Assembly (NCBI GenBank): GCA_020975725.1
Contig: QXJR01000020.1
Location: 124,001-188,000, forward strand
Reading direction: 5' to 3'
Length of the DNA: 64,000 nucleotides
Source: Picocystis sp. L7
Lineage: Eukaryota; Chlorophyta; Picocystophyceae; Picocystales; Picocystaceae
The position numbers and the translations under genes are program-made. The notes below the pieces were generated by a model. It was not told the DNA's origin and did no database searches. It worked only from the letters and a program-made list of their open reading frames with translations. Shown one piece after another: positions 1-12,561 of this stretch; the stretch's first letter is position 1; each line of letters begins with the position of its first letter.

Positions 1-1616
<1,616 letters not shown>

Positions 1617-2065
1617 AAGGACTTTGCGCATTCGAGCAATGTACTTTCCAAGGAATTTGTTTTCTGTTGGGCAATTGTAAGTTTTTCCTGATTGGGCTCG
1701 GGTGGTACCCTCTCGTACCTCTGAGTGCAATTTCCCTTTCTTTTTGAATGCATCCCTACACCCTAGTTGTATACCCGCAACATGTCAACGTGGAGCATGA
1801 TTTGTGGACTTTTTATGGTGTGGACGAGGCGAGGTTCTAAGTGCTTGTGAGAACACCCCCGCTCAAGGGGGCGCCAACCTTATAGCTGGTGTTCATGTGT
1901 GACAGGAGGGAGTCGCTTGTTTAGGTTGAATGGGCAGGAAAATTGATAACAGGTGTAGAAAGTCGGGACCAAAGCAGCAACAAGCAAAGAGTGTCGTTGT
2001 ACGCTTTGAACGCATTGATTGCGTTGATTGCACGGCAGATCCATGTTTGGTGTCTCCCGGCTTGT
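1617..2065. other. intergenic, convergent 3' ends
   Basis: This is 449 bp between the 3' ends of the KARI and sulfotransferase genes. It has AT-richer patches and no supported gene or repeat. Confidence 0.6.
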
Positions 2066-3223
2066 TTATTGGGCGGCTACAGAGAGTGGTATTTGAGAGC
2101 CCCTGGCCGAAAGGAATCCATCGCTTTCCAGGTCAGGTTCGCCCCACTTGAAATCGCGACCCAGCAGCCTGTAAAACCGATGGTTTGACTCATAAAAGAG
2201 CTCTTGGAGCTTCTTTTTGCAGCTCGGGTGCATTTTTCTTCCCTTGTAGTCTGTGACCATTCCTGGTTTGAGCTTGACGTATGGATTGTCTTCGATGCCC
2301 AAAAATTTGTACACTTCCTTCAGCACACCATCTGTGTCCGCCTTGAATTCCCGGAAGTCAATGAACATCATGTTCTCGGTTGGAAAGTGCTCAAAGAATG
2401 GTTGGACATTGTCCGCGAAGCGCCCACCCCTGATGTAGCTGGCCAGCTTGAAGTAAAGTGTTTCTGGCATTTCGGCCGGGAGTGGATCTTCTGGCTTGAG
2501 CTTCCTGAGTTTTTCCCACATTTCTGCATCTTCTTTAGACTCCTTGAAGCGAGTGTCTTTATCGTCCCCGAGGTATGGGTCCTGGAGTGTCCAGTCCAGG
2601 GGCAGGTTCAGGTTACGCAGCATCATCTCGGCAGAGAAGACACCATCCACCGGATCCCGCAGCATGAAGATCAACTTTGCGTTGGGGGTGATGGCCGCCA
2701 TCCTTGCCGCACAATGTGGCAGTACAGAAGGCACTGGGCATGCATCGAAGCACATCCATTTCTTGACCCCCACCACCTTTTCCCTCCACCACCTGGTGAA
2801 GACGGTGGGGAAGAACGACCGATACCACTTTGCCGAGGCGGCGTGGTTGGGTCCATACACACCGTTGAAGAAGTGTGATTCTTTGGTCAGAGTCTCGTGG
2901 AAGGGAAGACCACAGAGGCTGGACAGTGCTGGGTGTCTTTTCAGGTGAGCTGCAAGTGACGTTGTCCCTGCTTTGGGATATCCAACGATGTAGAACTCCG
3001 GCAGGTGCGGCCGCAGTGGGAGGGTGAGGAATCTGCGGATGAAGTTGATCGTGTAGCACACTTCGAATCCAATCTTGGGTCCCAGCATGTACCACGGTTT
3101 CCAGATGTACGGGAGGAACGGCACTGCCCAGTACAACCATCCGGTGACGATCCAGTTCACCACGAACACCACCAGTCCCAGCACCGAGAGGGCCGCGCTG
3201 GCGATGAGCACGACCGGTCCCAT
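2066..3223 (-). CDS. membrane-anchored PAPS-dependent sulfotransferase
   Basis: This 385-residue protein most likely transfers sulfate from PAPS to a carbohydrate in the Golgi. Residues 1-45 are hydrophobic, with one or two membrane segments, consistent with a signal anchor. The PAPS 5'-phosphosulfate motif GYPKAGTTSL is at 81-90. The 3'-phosphate-binding motif RDPVDGVFS is at about 190-198. The C-terminal half has the layout of the Sulfotransfer_1 family of heparan- and carrageenan-type enzymes (established family knowledge). The exact acceptor cannot be read from the sequence. The start is the first ATG, at 3223, just before the hydrophobic anchor. It is divergent from homoserine dehydrogenase. 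A GT64 glycosyltransferase about 12 kb away would fit sulfated-glycan synthesis, but the two are not obviously co-regulated. Confidence 0.88.
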   Translation of the reverse strand: MGPVVLIASAALSVLGLVVFVVNWIVTGWLYWAVPFLPYIWKPWYMLGPKIGFEVCYTINFIRRFLTLPLRPHLPEFYIVGYPKAGTTSLAAHLKRHPALSSLCGLPFHETLTKESHFFNGVYGPNHAASAKWYRSFFPTVFTRWWREKVVGVKKWMCFDACPVPSVLPHCAARMAAITPNAKLIFMLRDPVDGVFSAEMMLRNLNLPLDWTLQDPYLGDDKDTRFKESKEDAEMWEKLRKLKPEDPLPAEMPETLYFKLASYIRGGRFADNVQPFFEHFPTENMMFIDFREFKADTDGVLKEVYKFLGIEDNPYVKLKPGMVTDYKGRKMHPSCKKKLQELFYESNHRFYRLLGRDFKWGEPDLESDGFLSARGSQIPLSVAAQ

Positions 3224-4680
3224 GTCTTTCCTTTCTCCCTCTTTTCTTCAATCGTTCGCTTCTTTGGGCGCGTCTGCGTCGTCTTCGTGTGCAAATGATC
3301 CCAATCGAAGGCCACTCGTCCGAACTCTATGGACACGAAAGGGGTTCGGACCGGAGTTTCCCAGGTGGTTCGAAACCGGATCGATCGGGGGGCTCGTTCG
3401 GGTTCGAAAGGGAGGGACGTTCCCTTTCGAAAGAGAAGGACGGATCCGGAAGACGAGAGGATCGGATCCCCCGAGGATGGGGCGAGTCTTCCGTTTCAAG
3501 GTAGGGAGGATCTGGCGAAACCGAAAATGGGACGAAGGACGAGTCCACCCCTCCGATCCCTCCCGGATCCCCTTGTCCCCTCCACCGGGGGACATCGGAC
3601 CCGTTCCCGCAGAGGATACCGTTCCCTGTCGTACCGCTTCTTCGATCGATGGTCGAAGGATCGCGTGGTGGTCGAGGGCGGATCGGGGACTTCGAGGGGG
3701 ATCCTTTCCGATGTTTTTGTTGGCACGATCTTCCCTTTTCCGAGACCGAATCCTGGGGATGGAGGGGTCCGATCGAACCGGACAAACCCCCCCTTTTCAA
3801 AGGGAAAGGCACCTCCCATCCCCCTTCTATTCCACGAGGCTTGAACGGGTGAAGGGGGTGGTCCCACCGAGGCATGGAAGACCGTTGGCTTCTGGGAACG
3901 AGGTGGAACGTCAACTTTCCTGGACAACGACCGCTTGATGGTGCACAGCGCAACCCTGAAGGAAGATGCGTGGTCCCTGGAAAGGTCGAGAAAAAGAGAG
4001 ACGTCCAACCAAAGACGGGTTTTGCACAGGAACGAACGAGTAATCCAATACACACGCATCCGCCGAAAGAGGACCCTTGGTCAGGTGGAGGCCATACGCA
4101 TCCTGTCCACGTGGTGTTGGATGCGTCCAGGGACGTCAAACAGATGCCCAACCTCCCGATACAGGCGTAGACATGCAAGCCTTTCCCCTCCAACGAAGGA
4201 GCAGTGCACGATCCCTCGATGGTGGAACAGCGTCACGAGGGTGTTGGACGCGACCTTCCGCTTTTCCTTGCCAACACCGCAGGCAAGTCTCGCTCCTGGA
4301 CGGATGCGAGCGGGTGGTTGCTCGTTTTCGTCTGCAGTCCGTCCATGTCCATGCTCTTACGATCGGACCAGGTGTGTGGATGCTTCTCCTACGGCACGCA
4401 GGTGTTCACATCCTGCCTCAAGGAGCGACGGACGCCGTTCTTCTCTTCATCCATGTCCTGTTGCGCGATGGTCCTTCCATGCACGCACACACGTGCGCAT
4501 ACATCGAAATGCGTTTCCCACCCTGTGCAGTGCCCCTCGTCTTGTTCCACCAGCTTTGTCCCACGTCTTGTCTCTGTCGGAAGGACGAGGCGTCTGGTCC
4601 TCCTGTGGATTCCATCTGGTTCCCATCCATTCTATGGTTGGGTGGGTGGGACGAATTTCGAAGCACACAACAACGGCAAC
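3224..4680. other. divergent intergenic region, no supported gene
   Basis: This is 1.46 kb between the divergent sulfotransferase and homoserine dehydrogenase genes. It is GC-rich and stays open in several frames on both strands. None of the translations has a domain or globular composition, so I treat it as non-coding. It is rich in GATCGGATCC-like and TTCGAAAGGG-like words and contains the hairpin listed at 3403. Confidence 0.5.
3403..3431. repeat. 11-bp perfect inverted repeat (hairpin) in divergent promoter region
   Basis: The arms ttcgaaaggga and tccctttcgaa flank a 7-nt loop. It lies 180 bp upstream of the sulfotransferase start. A regulatory role is possible but is inference only. Confidence 0.5.
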
Positions 4681-5808
4681 ATGGATGGGATCGGTGCAGC
4701 GCACGTGCGACTGGTGGTGCTGGGATGCGGAACCGTGGGACGTGCACTGATCCAACTGGTCAAGAGGAGCGATAGAGCACACGTCTACGCCGTGTGCGAC
4801 TCCAAACACGTGGCCATGGCGCCCAAAGGGGCGTTTGCCATCGGCGAAGAGGCCTTGTCCGTCCTCGCCCAAGCCAAAAGGGACAAGAAGAGCTTCGAAG
4901 ACGCCAAGGAAAAGGTCGGAGATCGTGGATTCCAACTCGAAACCAAGGAGAAAGGGATGCGAAAACTCATGCAGTCCTTGGTGATGGAAAGGAAAGGCGG
5001 AGGGTGTGGATTCGTGTTTGCAGATTGCACGGCAACCAAAGAGACTTCTACAATGCTGCTGGACGCGTTGCAGATCGGTGCTGGAGTCGCGCTGGCCAAC
5101 AAGGTGCCGGTGGCTGGCGATCAGTCCCTCTTTGATGCATTGATGAAGTACGATGCCAGGATGCGTTGTGAAAGCACAGTGCTGGCAGGAACACCAGCCG
5201 TGGCGGCCCTCCGGAGAATAGTTATGGCAGAAGACCGTGTGAAACGCCTCGCTGGTGCCTTCAGCGGTACTTTGGGCTACGTTTGCGATGGACTTGAGCG
5301 TGGATTGGTGCTGAGCCAGGCGGTGAAAGAGGCCATGCAGGCAGGGTATACAGAACCCGATCCCAGGGATGACCTGGGAGGAATGGACGTTGCTCGGAAA
5401 GCACTCATACTTGCCAGACACATGGGATGGAAAATGGAGTTGACCGATGTTGATGTGCAGTCCCTTTTCCCTGATCATATGGCGCAGGATAAAATGGGAG
5501 TGAAAGAGTTTGTCGCCGGTATGGGTGAGATGGACGAAGGTATGAAGATCAAGGCAGAGGAAGCAAATGCTGCGGGCAAAGTTTTGAGGTATGTTGCTAC
5601 AGTCGAGGGAGGATGTTGCCGGGTGGGGCTTGAGGCTGTCCCCAAGGAGAGTCCACTGGGACGGTTGAAGGGGACAGATAACCTACTCGAAGTTCACAGT
5701 GAGTTCTACGATCCTGAACCCCTAGTCATTCAAGGCAGAGGAGCCGGGCCAGAAATTACCGCCGCTGGGGTCTTGGCTGATGCCATTGAGATCGCATCCA
5801 CCTTGTGA
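4681..5808 (+). CDS. homoserine dehydrogenase, monofunctional
   Basis: It reduces aspartate semialdehyde to homoserine with NAD(P)H, at the branch to threonine, methionine and isoleucine. From the ATG at 4681 it is 375 residues, the usual length of monofunctional enzymes (yeast Hom6, and the plant family without an aspartate kinase). The nucleotide fold RLVVLGCGTVGRAL is at 10-23. ANKVPV carries the conserved Lys. The family core EPDPRDDLGGMDVARK holds the catalytic Glu, Asp and Lys positions. The C-terminus GAGPEITAAGVLADAIEIA is typical. The frame stays open up to 4204, so an extended N-terminus is possible. I prefer 4681 because the upstream residues are Cys- and Ser-rich, without conservation, and the Rossmann strand begins right after this Met. 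Confidence 0.93.
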   Translation: MDGIGAAHVRLVVLGCGTVGRALIQLVKRSDRAHVYAVCDSKHVAMAPKGAFAIGEEALSVLAQAKRDKKSFEDAKEKVGDRGFQLETKEKGMRKLMQSLVMERKGGGCGFVFADCTATKETSTMLLDALQIGAGVALANKVPVAGDQSLFDALMKYDARMRCESTVLAGTPAVAALRRIVMAEDRVKRLAGAFSGTLGYVCDGLERGLVLSQAVKEAMQAGYTEPDPRDDLGGMDVARKALILARHMGWKMELTDVDVQSLFPDHMAQDKMGVKEFVAGMGEMDEGMKIKAEEANAAGKVLRYVATVEGGCCRVGLEAVPKESPLGRLKGTDNLLEVHSEFYDPEPLVIQGRGAGPEITAAGVLADAIEIASTL

Positions 5809-6777
5809 TTGTCGTCAAGTTGCAAGTGCAGCAATTTTTGGGCATGCATTGTAATCTCGTGTCAATGCATCCCAACTGTCCGAATGAAGTGTTCCCTAGC
5901 GCACTTAAAAGTGGCCGGGTGCGAGGAGCTTGTGGTCTTGTACTCGACTGTGAGCACCGATACATTCTGATGTTACAAAGGTAAGGATATGTCCCTAATT
6001 CTTCTGGTCTTTGATTTCTCGTTAGGACGTGTCATGATCCATGGTTCTTCCGCTGGATGAGCATTCGAACAGAAGTTATCAGTGCGCATCGACAGCATAC
6101 TTCCACATGCTCAAATGAATTTGGCTTTGCTCAAGTGCATAGAAAAGGCGAGAGCGCAGGCTCTTTATCTACAGCGAAGGTTGATTACCGCATCTACGCA
6201 TTTTTAGGGGGTGGTAGGCCTCTTACTACCGCAGTCTATACAGATCAAATGAATGAAACAAAGGCAGTGATTGTATCTCGTTTTTTTGTTGAGCAAGTTG
6301 GCGATTCCGCGGGTTCAGTGCGCAGTTGCGATAAAGCAATCAAAAATCAACACTTCAGCTCGATGAACGAGGACATTTTGGAGACCTAGTTATCCTAGCA
6401 ATTCCCACTGCCAATGCTTCCATTTCTTCCTTCCTGATTGTCGGATTGACGAACGTGGCTTGCTCTGCATAGGATCCGCAAGGACATCAACCGGTCAGAG
6501 CAAAATCATGCATCCACTTGTGGTCCAAGGGTGATCCAAGATCCGAAAAGTGCTTGGGCACGCATCCTCGACGGCCCCTGACATCGCAGAGAAATTCGAT
6601 CGATCGAAATCCCTTCCAAACCACCTTCCCTATCTCATCGGAGCTCCTCCACAACCGTCCTCTCCCGAACTCCTGGACGCGTATCGGGATCATAACCATG
6701 CGTACTTCTCGTTGTGGCTGTCACAACCGTTCGAGTGCCATCCGGGACGACGTGGAAGTTGTCCCTTTCGCCGAACG
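5809..6777. other. intergenic
   Basis: This is 969 bp between homoserine dehydrogenase and MsrB. Only a 110-codon frame at 6057-6389 without recognisable features is present. It contains no repeat shared with the rest of the window. Confidence 0.5.
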
Positions 6778-7284
6778 ATGCGCGCGTTGCACCTGCTTCG
6801 CACGCGTCCAACGAGCGTTGTTGTCCGTCCGAAGGTGCTCAGAAGGTTCAAGACGACGGTAAGGATGGCCGTGGGTGGCGGAGAGAGCTTGGACAAGTCC
6901 ACGCCTGAGTCGCGCTGGAAGGAGTTGTTGGGACCGATGGAATATGCTGTGCTCCGCGAGCAAGGCACCGAACCAGCGGGCACTGGCGAGTACGACAAGT
7001 TTTTCGAAGAAGGCACCTACGTTTGCGGTGGATGCGGTACGCCGCTCTACGAATCCGATGCCAAATTCAACAGTGGATGCGGGTGGCCTGCGTTCTACGA
7101 CAACCTGGATGGAAAGGTTGAACGACGAGTAGATAACAGTTTCGGAGTCAAGCGAGTGGAGATCGTCTGCGCCAATTGTGGCGGACATCTGGGCCACGTA
7201 TTTGAAGGGGAAGGATTTCCCACACCCACCGACGAAAGGCACTGTGTCAACTCCGTCAGCCTGAAGTTTGTGCCGAAGAAGTGA
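6778..7284 (+). CDS. msrB: peptide-methionine (R)-S-oxide reductase, organelle-targeted
   Basis: It repairs the R-epimer of oxidised methionine in proteins, using thioredoxin. From the ATG at 6778 it has 168 residues. Residues 1-30 are Arg-rich with no acidic residues (MRALHLLRTRPTSVVVRPKV), a plastid or mitochondrial targeting peptide. The SelR domain follows with two zinc CxxC pairs at C83/C86 and C131/C134, the SGCGWPAFY motif with C101, HLGHVF, and the catalytic Cys in RHCVNSVSLKF (C156). The frame runs further upstream, but only from a GTG codon through low-complexity sequence, so the ATG at 6778 is the better start. Confidence 0.94.
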   Translation: MRALHLLRTRPTSVVVRPKVLRRFKTTVRMAVGGGESLDKSTPESRWKELLGPMEYAVLREQGTEPAGTGEYDKFFEEGTYVCGGCGTPLYESDAKFNSGCGWPAFYDNLDGKVERRVDNSFGVKRVEIVCANCGGHLGHVFEGEGFPTPTDERHCVNSVSLKFVPKK

Positions 7285-8153
7285 CAAGATGGAGTCTGCT
7301 GGTCAGGTGGCTCCATTTTCTTCTTGACATGAGCCAACCTGAGTACGAACCTACTGTTCTTGGCTGTCAACAAACTTGAAGTCAAGCCGCTATACAGCGG
7401 CATGGTTGCGAAATGTTGGTAAGAGTTGTTCGTCTTCCTCGTGTCTCTTTCTCCTCTACCTGCATCGGTTCCGTCACTTCATCCCAAGGATGATTGATTG
7501 CTGGATGCATTGCGGTGTTACCGCTCCGTCAACAGCGCAGTTCGTACCTCAATCGTTCGACGGGTACTTGGAAAAATTGCTGTCTATCGTGGAATGACAC
7601 GTGCACGAATGGCATAGCCGTCTGCCAGCCGCATTGTTCAGTAACTACCTGCATCACATGCTGTGCCAAATGGATTGGGGGTCTACACGGACTCGTCCAT
7701 CCATCGCACACCTTCGCACGACCATTGCGCTCACTTTCACTCCAGTAGGTATCCGGGAAGGTCCTGCCCCTTCGATCCATGGTTCCGTACACTGGTTCCC
7801 TTCCGAGCCGTTGCCCAAGGAATCTCGAACCCCCCGTCCAATGGAGATGAAAATGGATGCTTCGATTCGATCCCTGGGGAGTTTCAGACACCCCTATTAT
7901 CCACGATGGGATGGAGGATGTTGCCTCTGAGATCCATCGGTTCGGGGATGGATCCCAAGGAACACGACCCGGGTCAGGTGTCAACCCGCCCCGGGGCCAG
8001 GATCACCCATCCCCGATTCTAAGCTGTCACCAATCAACGATCGGTGCCAGACGGACCATTTCCAAGCGATCGGCTGCTCATTGCCCACCACCACGTCCTG
8101 TTCCACCTTGCATTGGACTCGAAACACAACCGCTGTGCCTCTCCTGTCCCGAC
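7285..8153. other. intergenic
   Basis: This is 869 bp upstream of the secreted Cys-rich protein. It is partly open in several frames, but no domain or repeat was recognised. Confidence 0.45.
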
Positions 8154-9089
8154 ATGAAGACCTCCAGCAAGATGGTCGCGACCGTCCTGTTGGCCCTGTT
8201 GGCCAATGTGTCCTGGTCGAAGGCGTCGTTGATTCCAGGTCTCGCAAGCCTGCTGAATACGCGTCACTCGAAAGCCGCTCGATTGGACTCTGCCAACGCT
8301 CCTCCATCGCTCGCTCGCTTGCTGAAGGGCGCAAAGACGCAACTGCAGTTGAGAAAAATGTCTTCGGAGCGACACCAGGATGCCAGTCATCAAGGCGTAG
8401 CACGCCAACTTGACATGGATGTTCCCGTGTGCAATCAGACGACGTTTGAAGACGACACGTGTTCAAATGCAGCTGAGACTTCCTCTTTTCCTATTCCCTG
8501 CACGCAGCTGCCAGGAGTCGATGAACTCTACTTTCAAACTGGCATCGTCAATGGCCAACTGTTTCTCTTCAGCCACTTTGGAACGGATTGCAACAGCCCC
8601 GGGGTTGCGTTGGGAGTAGGAACGGACTGGGAGGGAAATTGTATCTTCAATATACCAGAAGAGGAGTATATAAAGGTCAGCTGTGAGGAAGTACCTCCTA
8701 CATTTCCATCTTCCAATCTGGGAACATGTGAACTACGAGGCTACGATAACAACCAATGCACAGGGCAGTACGAAAGTGCAAGGATTCCAAGCGGCTGTTC
8801 AAAAATCGAAGACGGTGGAGGAGCAACATTCTACGCTCATACCAAAGATGTGAATGGCCTTGCTACGCTGTTCGTGTATGCTGAAGAAGGATGCACTGGA
8901 GTTTCTGCTGGTTTGGTGTTCGGACCTCCGTCCACTGCCAGCGAATGTTTGGCATTTGGGGAAGACGACACCTATGTTGAACTTCGTTGTGATGGATCTC
9001 ACTCATCAGCATGCTTGCTACTGAATGGCATCACACCCTTTCGTATGGCTATAAGCATGATCTTGTTCTTCTATATGGCTATGTTTTGA
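8154..9089 (+). CDS. secreted, probably GPI-anchored cysteine-rich two-repeat protein
   Basis: I do not recognise the family. From the ATG at 8154 it has 311 residues. Residues 1-24 form a clear signal peptide (hydrophobic core MVATVLLALLANVSW). After a basic linker come two tandem units of about 85 residues, each with 5-6 cysteines in similar spacing. Unit 1 runs from PVCNQTTFEDDTC through FSHFGTDCNSPG to YIKVSCEE. Unit 2 runs from GTCELRGYDNNQC through VYAEEGCTGVSAG to YVELRCDG. The last 18 residues are strongly hydrophobic (MAISMILFFYMAMF) and preceded by small residues, which suggests a GPI-anchor signal or a C-terminal membrane anchor. A cell-surface role is likely. The frame is open back to 7857, but the signal peptide decides the start. 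Confidence 0.75.
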   Translation: MKTSSKMVATVLLALLANVSWSKASLIPGLASLLNTRHSKAARLDSANAPPSLARLLKGAKTQLQLRKMSSERHQDASHQGVARQLDMDVPVCNQTTFEDDTCSNAAETSSFPIPCTQLPGVDELYFQTGIVNGQLFLFSHFGTDCNSPGVALGVGTDWEGNCIFNIPEEEYIKVSCEEVPPTFPSSNLGTCELRGYDNNQCTGQYESARIPSGCSKIEDGGGATFYAHTKDVNGLATLFVYAEEGCTGVSAGLVFGPPSTASECLAFGEDDTYVELRCDGSHSSACLLLNGITPFRMAISMILFFYMAMF

Positions 9090-9600
9090 GGGTTTCGAAG
9101 GCAGTTTGCCTGTCATTCTACATACTTTGTGTAGTTCTGATGTCAGTACTGGTTTAATTTATCCATATCATTGTTTGAATACCATGTGTCATAGCATGTA
9201 ATGCATAATGCACACGAACTTGAAGAATCGAGGAGTCTGAACGCCCAGAAAACTCTTTTCCAATAGCAAACTGTGAAAGCCTCATTCAGGTAAGACATCA
9301 CCAGCCCAGTTCTGCCTGGAACACAAATTCGGGCTCCTGACGAAGCATTGAACAAGCTTGTTGACTGCACATGCCAGGATGCATAGGTGAGGGAAAGGAG
9401 GATTATTGCATGCAACAACAGAAACAGCAATTTCGCCACAAGATTTTAACGTCAAGTTGTATTGACTTTCTTTGGTCATATTCATGATCTGGAACAAACT
9501 CATGCTACCCGAACCTGTACGAACAAGCCAGCGATTAAAAGGCTCAACCACTACCTGCGATTTGAAAGGTCGAATTAGACAGCGAAGGAGTACAGCAACG
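9090..9600. other. intergenic, AT-richer
   Basis: This is the 3' flank of the secreted protein. A 98-codon minus-strand frame at 9143-9439 begins with hydrophobic residues but has no other support, so it is not called as a gene. Confidence 0.4.
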
Positions 9601-9605
9601 CACAT

Positions 9606-9820
9606 TGTCGGGAACCACAAGCCTAGCAAGGGTTCATAATCCTTGGAAGGGGGTATCTACCCCGCAATGGGCAAGGTTATTTAACACAAGCCCATTCGAT
9701 TTTGTTAGTAGGTTGATCTTGACCTTGAAGGCCAAGATACGCCTTTCGAGCGGCTTTCATCTCGCAAGACAAGTTTCCCCACATAAGTGGAGTACAACAG
9801 TGGGCATAGTGCTCCTAACA
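9606..9820 (+). repeat. solo LTR, family E variant (TGTCGGG...CTAACA)
   Basis: This 215-bp unit begins TGTCGGGAACC and ends TCCTAACA. It is flanked by a perfect 5-bp TSD, cacat, at 9601-9605 and 9821-9825. Its layout and the internal word gttgatcttgacctt match the two family E copies at 13806 and 62096. It is an LTR left after recombination; no internal region remains. Confidence 0.8.
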
Positions 9821-9825
9821 CACAT

Positions 9826-10608
9826 TCATTGCCACGAGTTTAAATCAAACAGTCACAAATGATGGGGTGTCCACTCAAGTTTTGAGAGTCTAGACATGCC
9901 AAAGTTGGCACAAAATGCATCCTAGCTTCCGAAATTTCAACATTCGAAGTCCCGGCCCACCAAGGTTTTTGAGACCTAAGGAAGGTAATAGTATCTAATG
10001 AATCATCCTCATACCCTTGCAAGTGTGCGGTGTTGCAAGCCGTTAAAAGCTTGAATTACTACGAAAAGCAAGGATATCACACATTATCGTAAGCACCTCA
10101 TCACTTCGACTAGCATCGGTAGATTCCCAACAATGCAAGTACCATTACATTAGACAAGTCAACGTCATGTTGTGGTTGGATGGTTTGGGGTAGGTTGTGA
10201 AGCAACACTAGGTCGTACAACAACCCAAGTTTCTGGCACTTTGCGTGTGGAGAAGGTTCCACGTTGAGTTGGGAGGTGCAGATAACCAAAGCGCACCTGG
10301 AGCTGAGATCACGAAGGTTCTAATTCAATTACAAGATCCGGTGGGAAGCCCTAGGTGGCTTCTCACAGGGGGGTGGTGTTTCTAGGCCTTATCCACCATG
10401 AGATCTGCTTAGCAAAGATCTCTTGGTTGGTCTGATGCCCAACCCAACGGTGAAGATCCATTTTGTTGGGGAGCAAGGGCTGCTGGAGCCCTCCTGGTCG
10501 TCCGATCCTCTAGGGTAGAGCCTCGAGATTGGGGAACCCTCGATCGAGTACCCTGCTGTCTTGGGGCCTCGAGGTAGGGACTGATCTCTGTATAGGGACC
10601 GGGCGTTC
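9826..10608. other. intergenic, no gene seen
   Basis: This stretch contains only short frames. The last 220 bp before the LTR at 10613 (ccttatccaccatg onward) are GC-richer and may belong to another old element, but I found no second copy in the window. Confidence 0.4.
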
Positions 10609-10963
10609 ACCCTATTGCGCCCAGCCCTCTTGACACAACTGTCTTGCCGAGGTTCTCCTTTGACGATGAGGAATATGCACTCAATCGTGAGGCTTTTGAG
10701 AGATTCTCAATTCTATTCGGGGCATTTACTTGGGACTTGTTTGCCTCCCCAAACAATGCCCAACGTCCGGCCTTCTTTACACGGGAGACCCATGCTCTCG
10801 CCCAAGAGTGGGCTAGTCTTGGCAACCTATGGGCACACCCACCCTGTTGCCTCATTGACTCCGTAATAGACAAGATGGAGGCCGAACCTAGAGCCCTTGT
10901 GACCATGAGCACTCCGCATTGGCCAAAGGCTCCCTGGTTCCCTCGCTTGCAGCATCTCGCTAC

Positions 10964-11608
10964 TGTTGCACGATGGGAGAATGCGTCCGTGAGGGTACAC
11001 GTGACTTTGACGAAGGGTCCTTCTTTGGGAGGCTTCGTAGGCACTTTAGGGCGACTTTGGCGCCCTTCTCGTGCACGTGAGCCTCAGCCGAGCGCTGTGG
11101 GAGGCGCGGATCAACGTGGACCTACGTCCTTGGTCGTCAAGAGAGTCTCTCTTACTTCAAATGAGGGCCCTACTAGTGGCCTCTCAGGGAATGGGGGATC
11201 GAGGGGCGGTAACTCACAGACGTGGGGGCTCCTACGCCCTCACGTCTCTCTCAGGTGGTCCCCGATTGGTTCCCCTGTTGGTCTTATCTGCTTGCACGCC
11301 CGCCGATTGGTCGTATTCACCCCACGAAAGATTCGCCTTGATTCTCCTCGTTCCGTTCCCAATCAGTAGGGTCTGCAGACCGGGTCAACCCAGGGTCAGT
11401 CGACCGTCCCTCCCGGTTCTCCGGTCGGGTATCCCTTATGAAATGGAACCCGATTCCCCGGGGGGCAGCTCGACTCCCCTTACGTTGCTCGTCCCATTCC
11501 AAGGTAAACACTGCAAATTGTAACATGGTATCCTAAGGACCATCCACAACCGTGGGTGGCTTAGTATTAGGCCTCCTTCGCAGGAGGTGGCCCCTGCCTC
11601 ATGCTACA
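10964..11608. repeat. solo LTR, family C, nested in family B LTR
   Basis: This 645-bp insert begins TGTTGCACGATGG and ends ATGCTACA. It is flanked by the 4-bp duplication ctac at 10960-10963 and 11609-11612. The uninterrupted B LTRs show a single ctac at this point, which defines both ends exactly. Confidence 0.88.
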
Positions 11609-11832
11609 CTACCTACCAGGAGGTACTAGGGAGGCATGAGGGAATATTCTCGGATGCCCGAGGAAGGCCCTTGCCTTCCCCTCACTGGGACGTCCTCCTG
11701 AGCCATGTCTCTAGGCGGATGCGGGGCCAGGACTAACCCGAATAGGGACCGGTTTGTCCCCCTTTCTAATAAGGGCTCTGTGGCCGATGAACCGGATAAA
11801 TACGTGGCTTAGCCACGGGCGGATTCCCCAAT

Positions 11833-12561
11833 TGTTACAAAGCGCCCGTGGGGGACGTTCGACACACGGTGGGCAATTGGGACCCTCGGCTCTCCACGTG
11901 GAGGGAAGGAGCTCTTCCTTCTCGTTGGGCCCTCTCGCAGACAGCCAACGCTCTTGCCGCTCCCCTTCTTTCGGAAGGAGGGCTTGCTCACGAACCTCTT
12001 CCACGCCTCCTCCGGCGTGTTGATGGTGCGCGTTCTCTGCTGGTGGTGCACCGTGGATGTCACCTCGTTGAGCAAGTTGATAAGTAAGTTACAAAGCAAA
12101 GAGGGACTACTATGTCTACCTCTCTTCCTCTCTCACCGCCTCTCACTGGCGGTTGGAAATCGGAGCAAGTGGGGCGGTGCGGCAGTCCACGTGCTCCCTA
12201 AGGTAACATCTGACCGTCCATTGGGCTCGCCCCGGGGCGAACGTGAGCTGGCATTTGCATCCTCACCGTTCATGCCCCCCGGCCCTACCTTCTCGAAGGA
12301 GAGGCAGGGGTGGGGTCGAGTCATTCGGTCGGTCTGTCCCGGTCGAACTCCCCAGTACCCCTTTTAGGGCCTCGTTCTGACCCGGGGCGACCCTCCTTCA
12401 ATACGATACCCATCGAGCCAGCCGGAGTGGGGTAATGGGGGACACAGTTGTCCCTCGTCCATCCAGAGTCTCGATCCTATAGACCAGGGTCGCATAAGGC
12501 CCTCGGTATTTAACCAAGAGGGCATGGCTTCACAGGAGGTCCAGGCCTGCCTCGCGCAACA
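11833..12561. repeat. solo LTR, family D, nested in family B LTR
   Basis: This 729-bp insert begins TGTTACAAAGCGCC and ends GCGCAACA. It is flanked by the 5-bp duplication ccaat at 11828-11832 and 12562-12566. The intact B LTRs have one ccaat here. The 5-bp duplication and the sequence separate it from family C. Confidence 0.88.

Noticed and set aside
3327-4193. Minus-strand frame of 288 codons and overlapping plus-strand frames
   Set aside because: Several frames on both strands are open at once in GC-rich sequence, with no domain, no plausible globular composition and no shared start.
4204-4680. 159-codon N-terminal extension of homoserine dehydrogenase
   Set aside because: It is open but Cys/Ser/His-rich and unlike a transit peptide throughout; the Met at 4681 directly precedes the conserved fold and gives the family length.
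9143-9439. 98-codon minus-strand frame starting with hydrophobic residues
   Set aside because: It lies in the 3' flank of a real gene; composition alone supports it and there is no domain.
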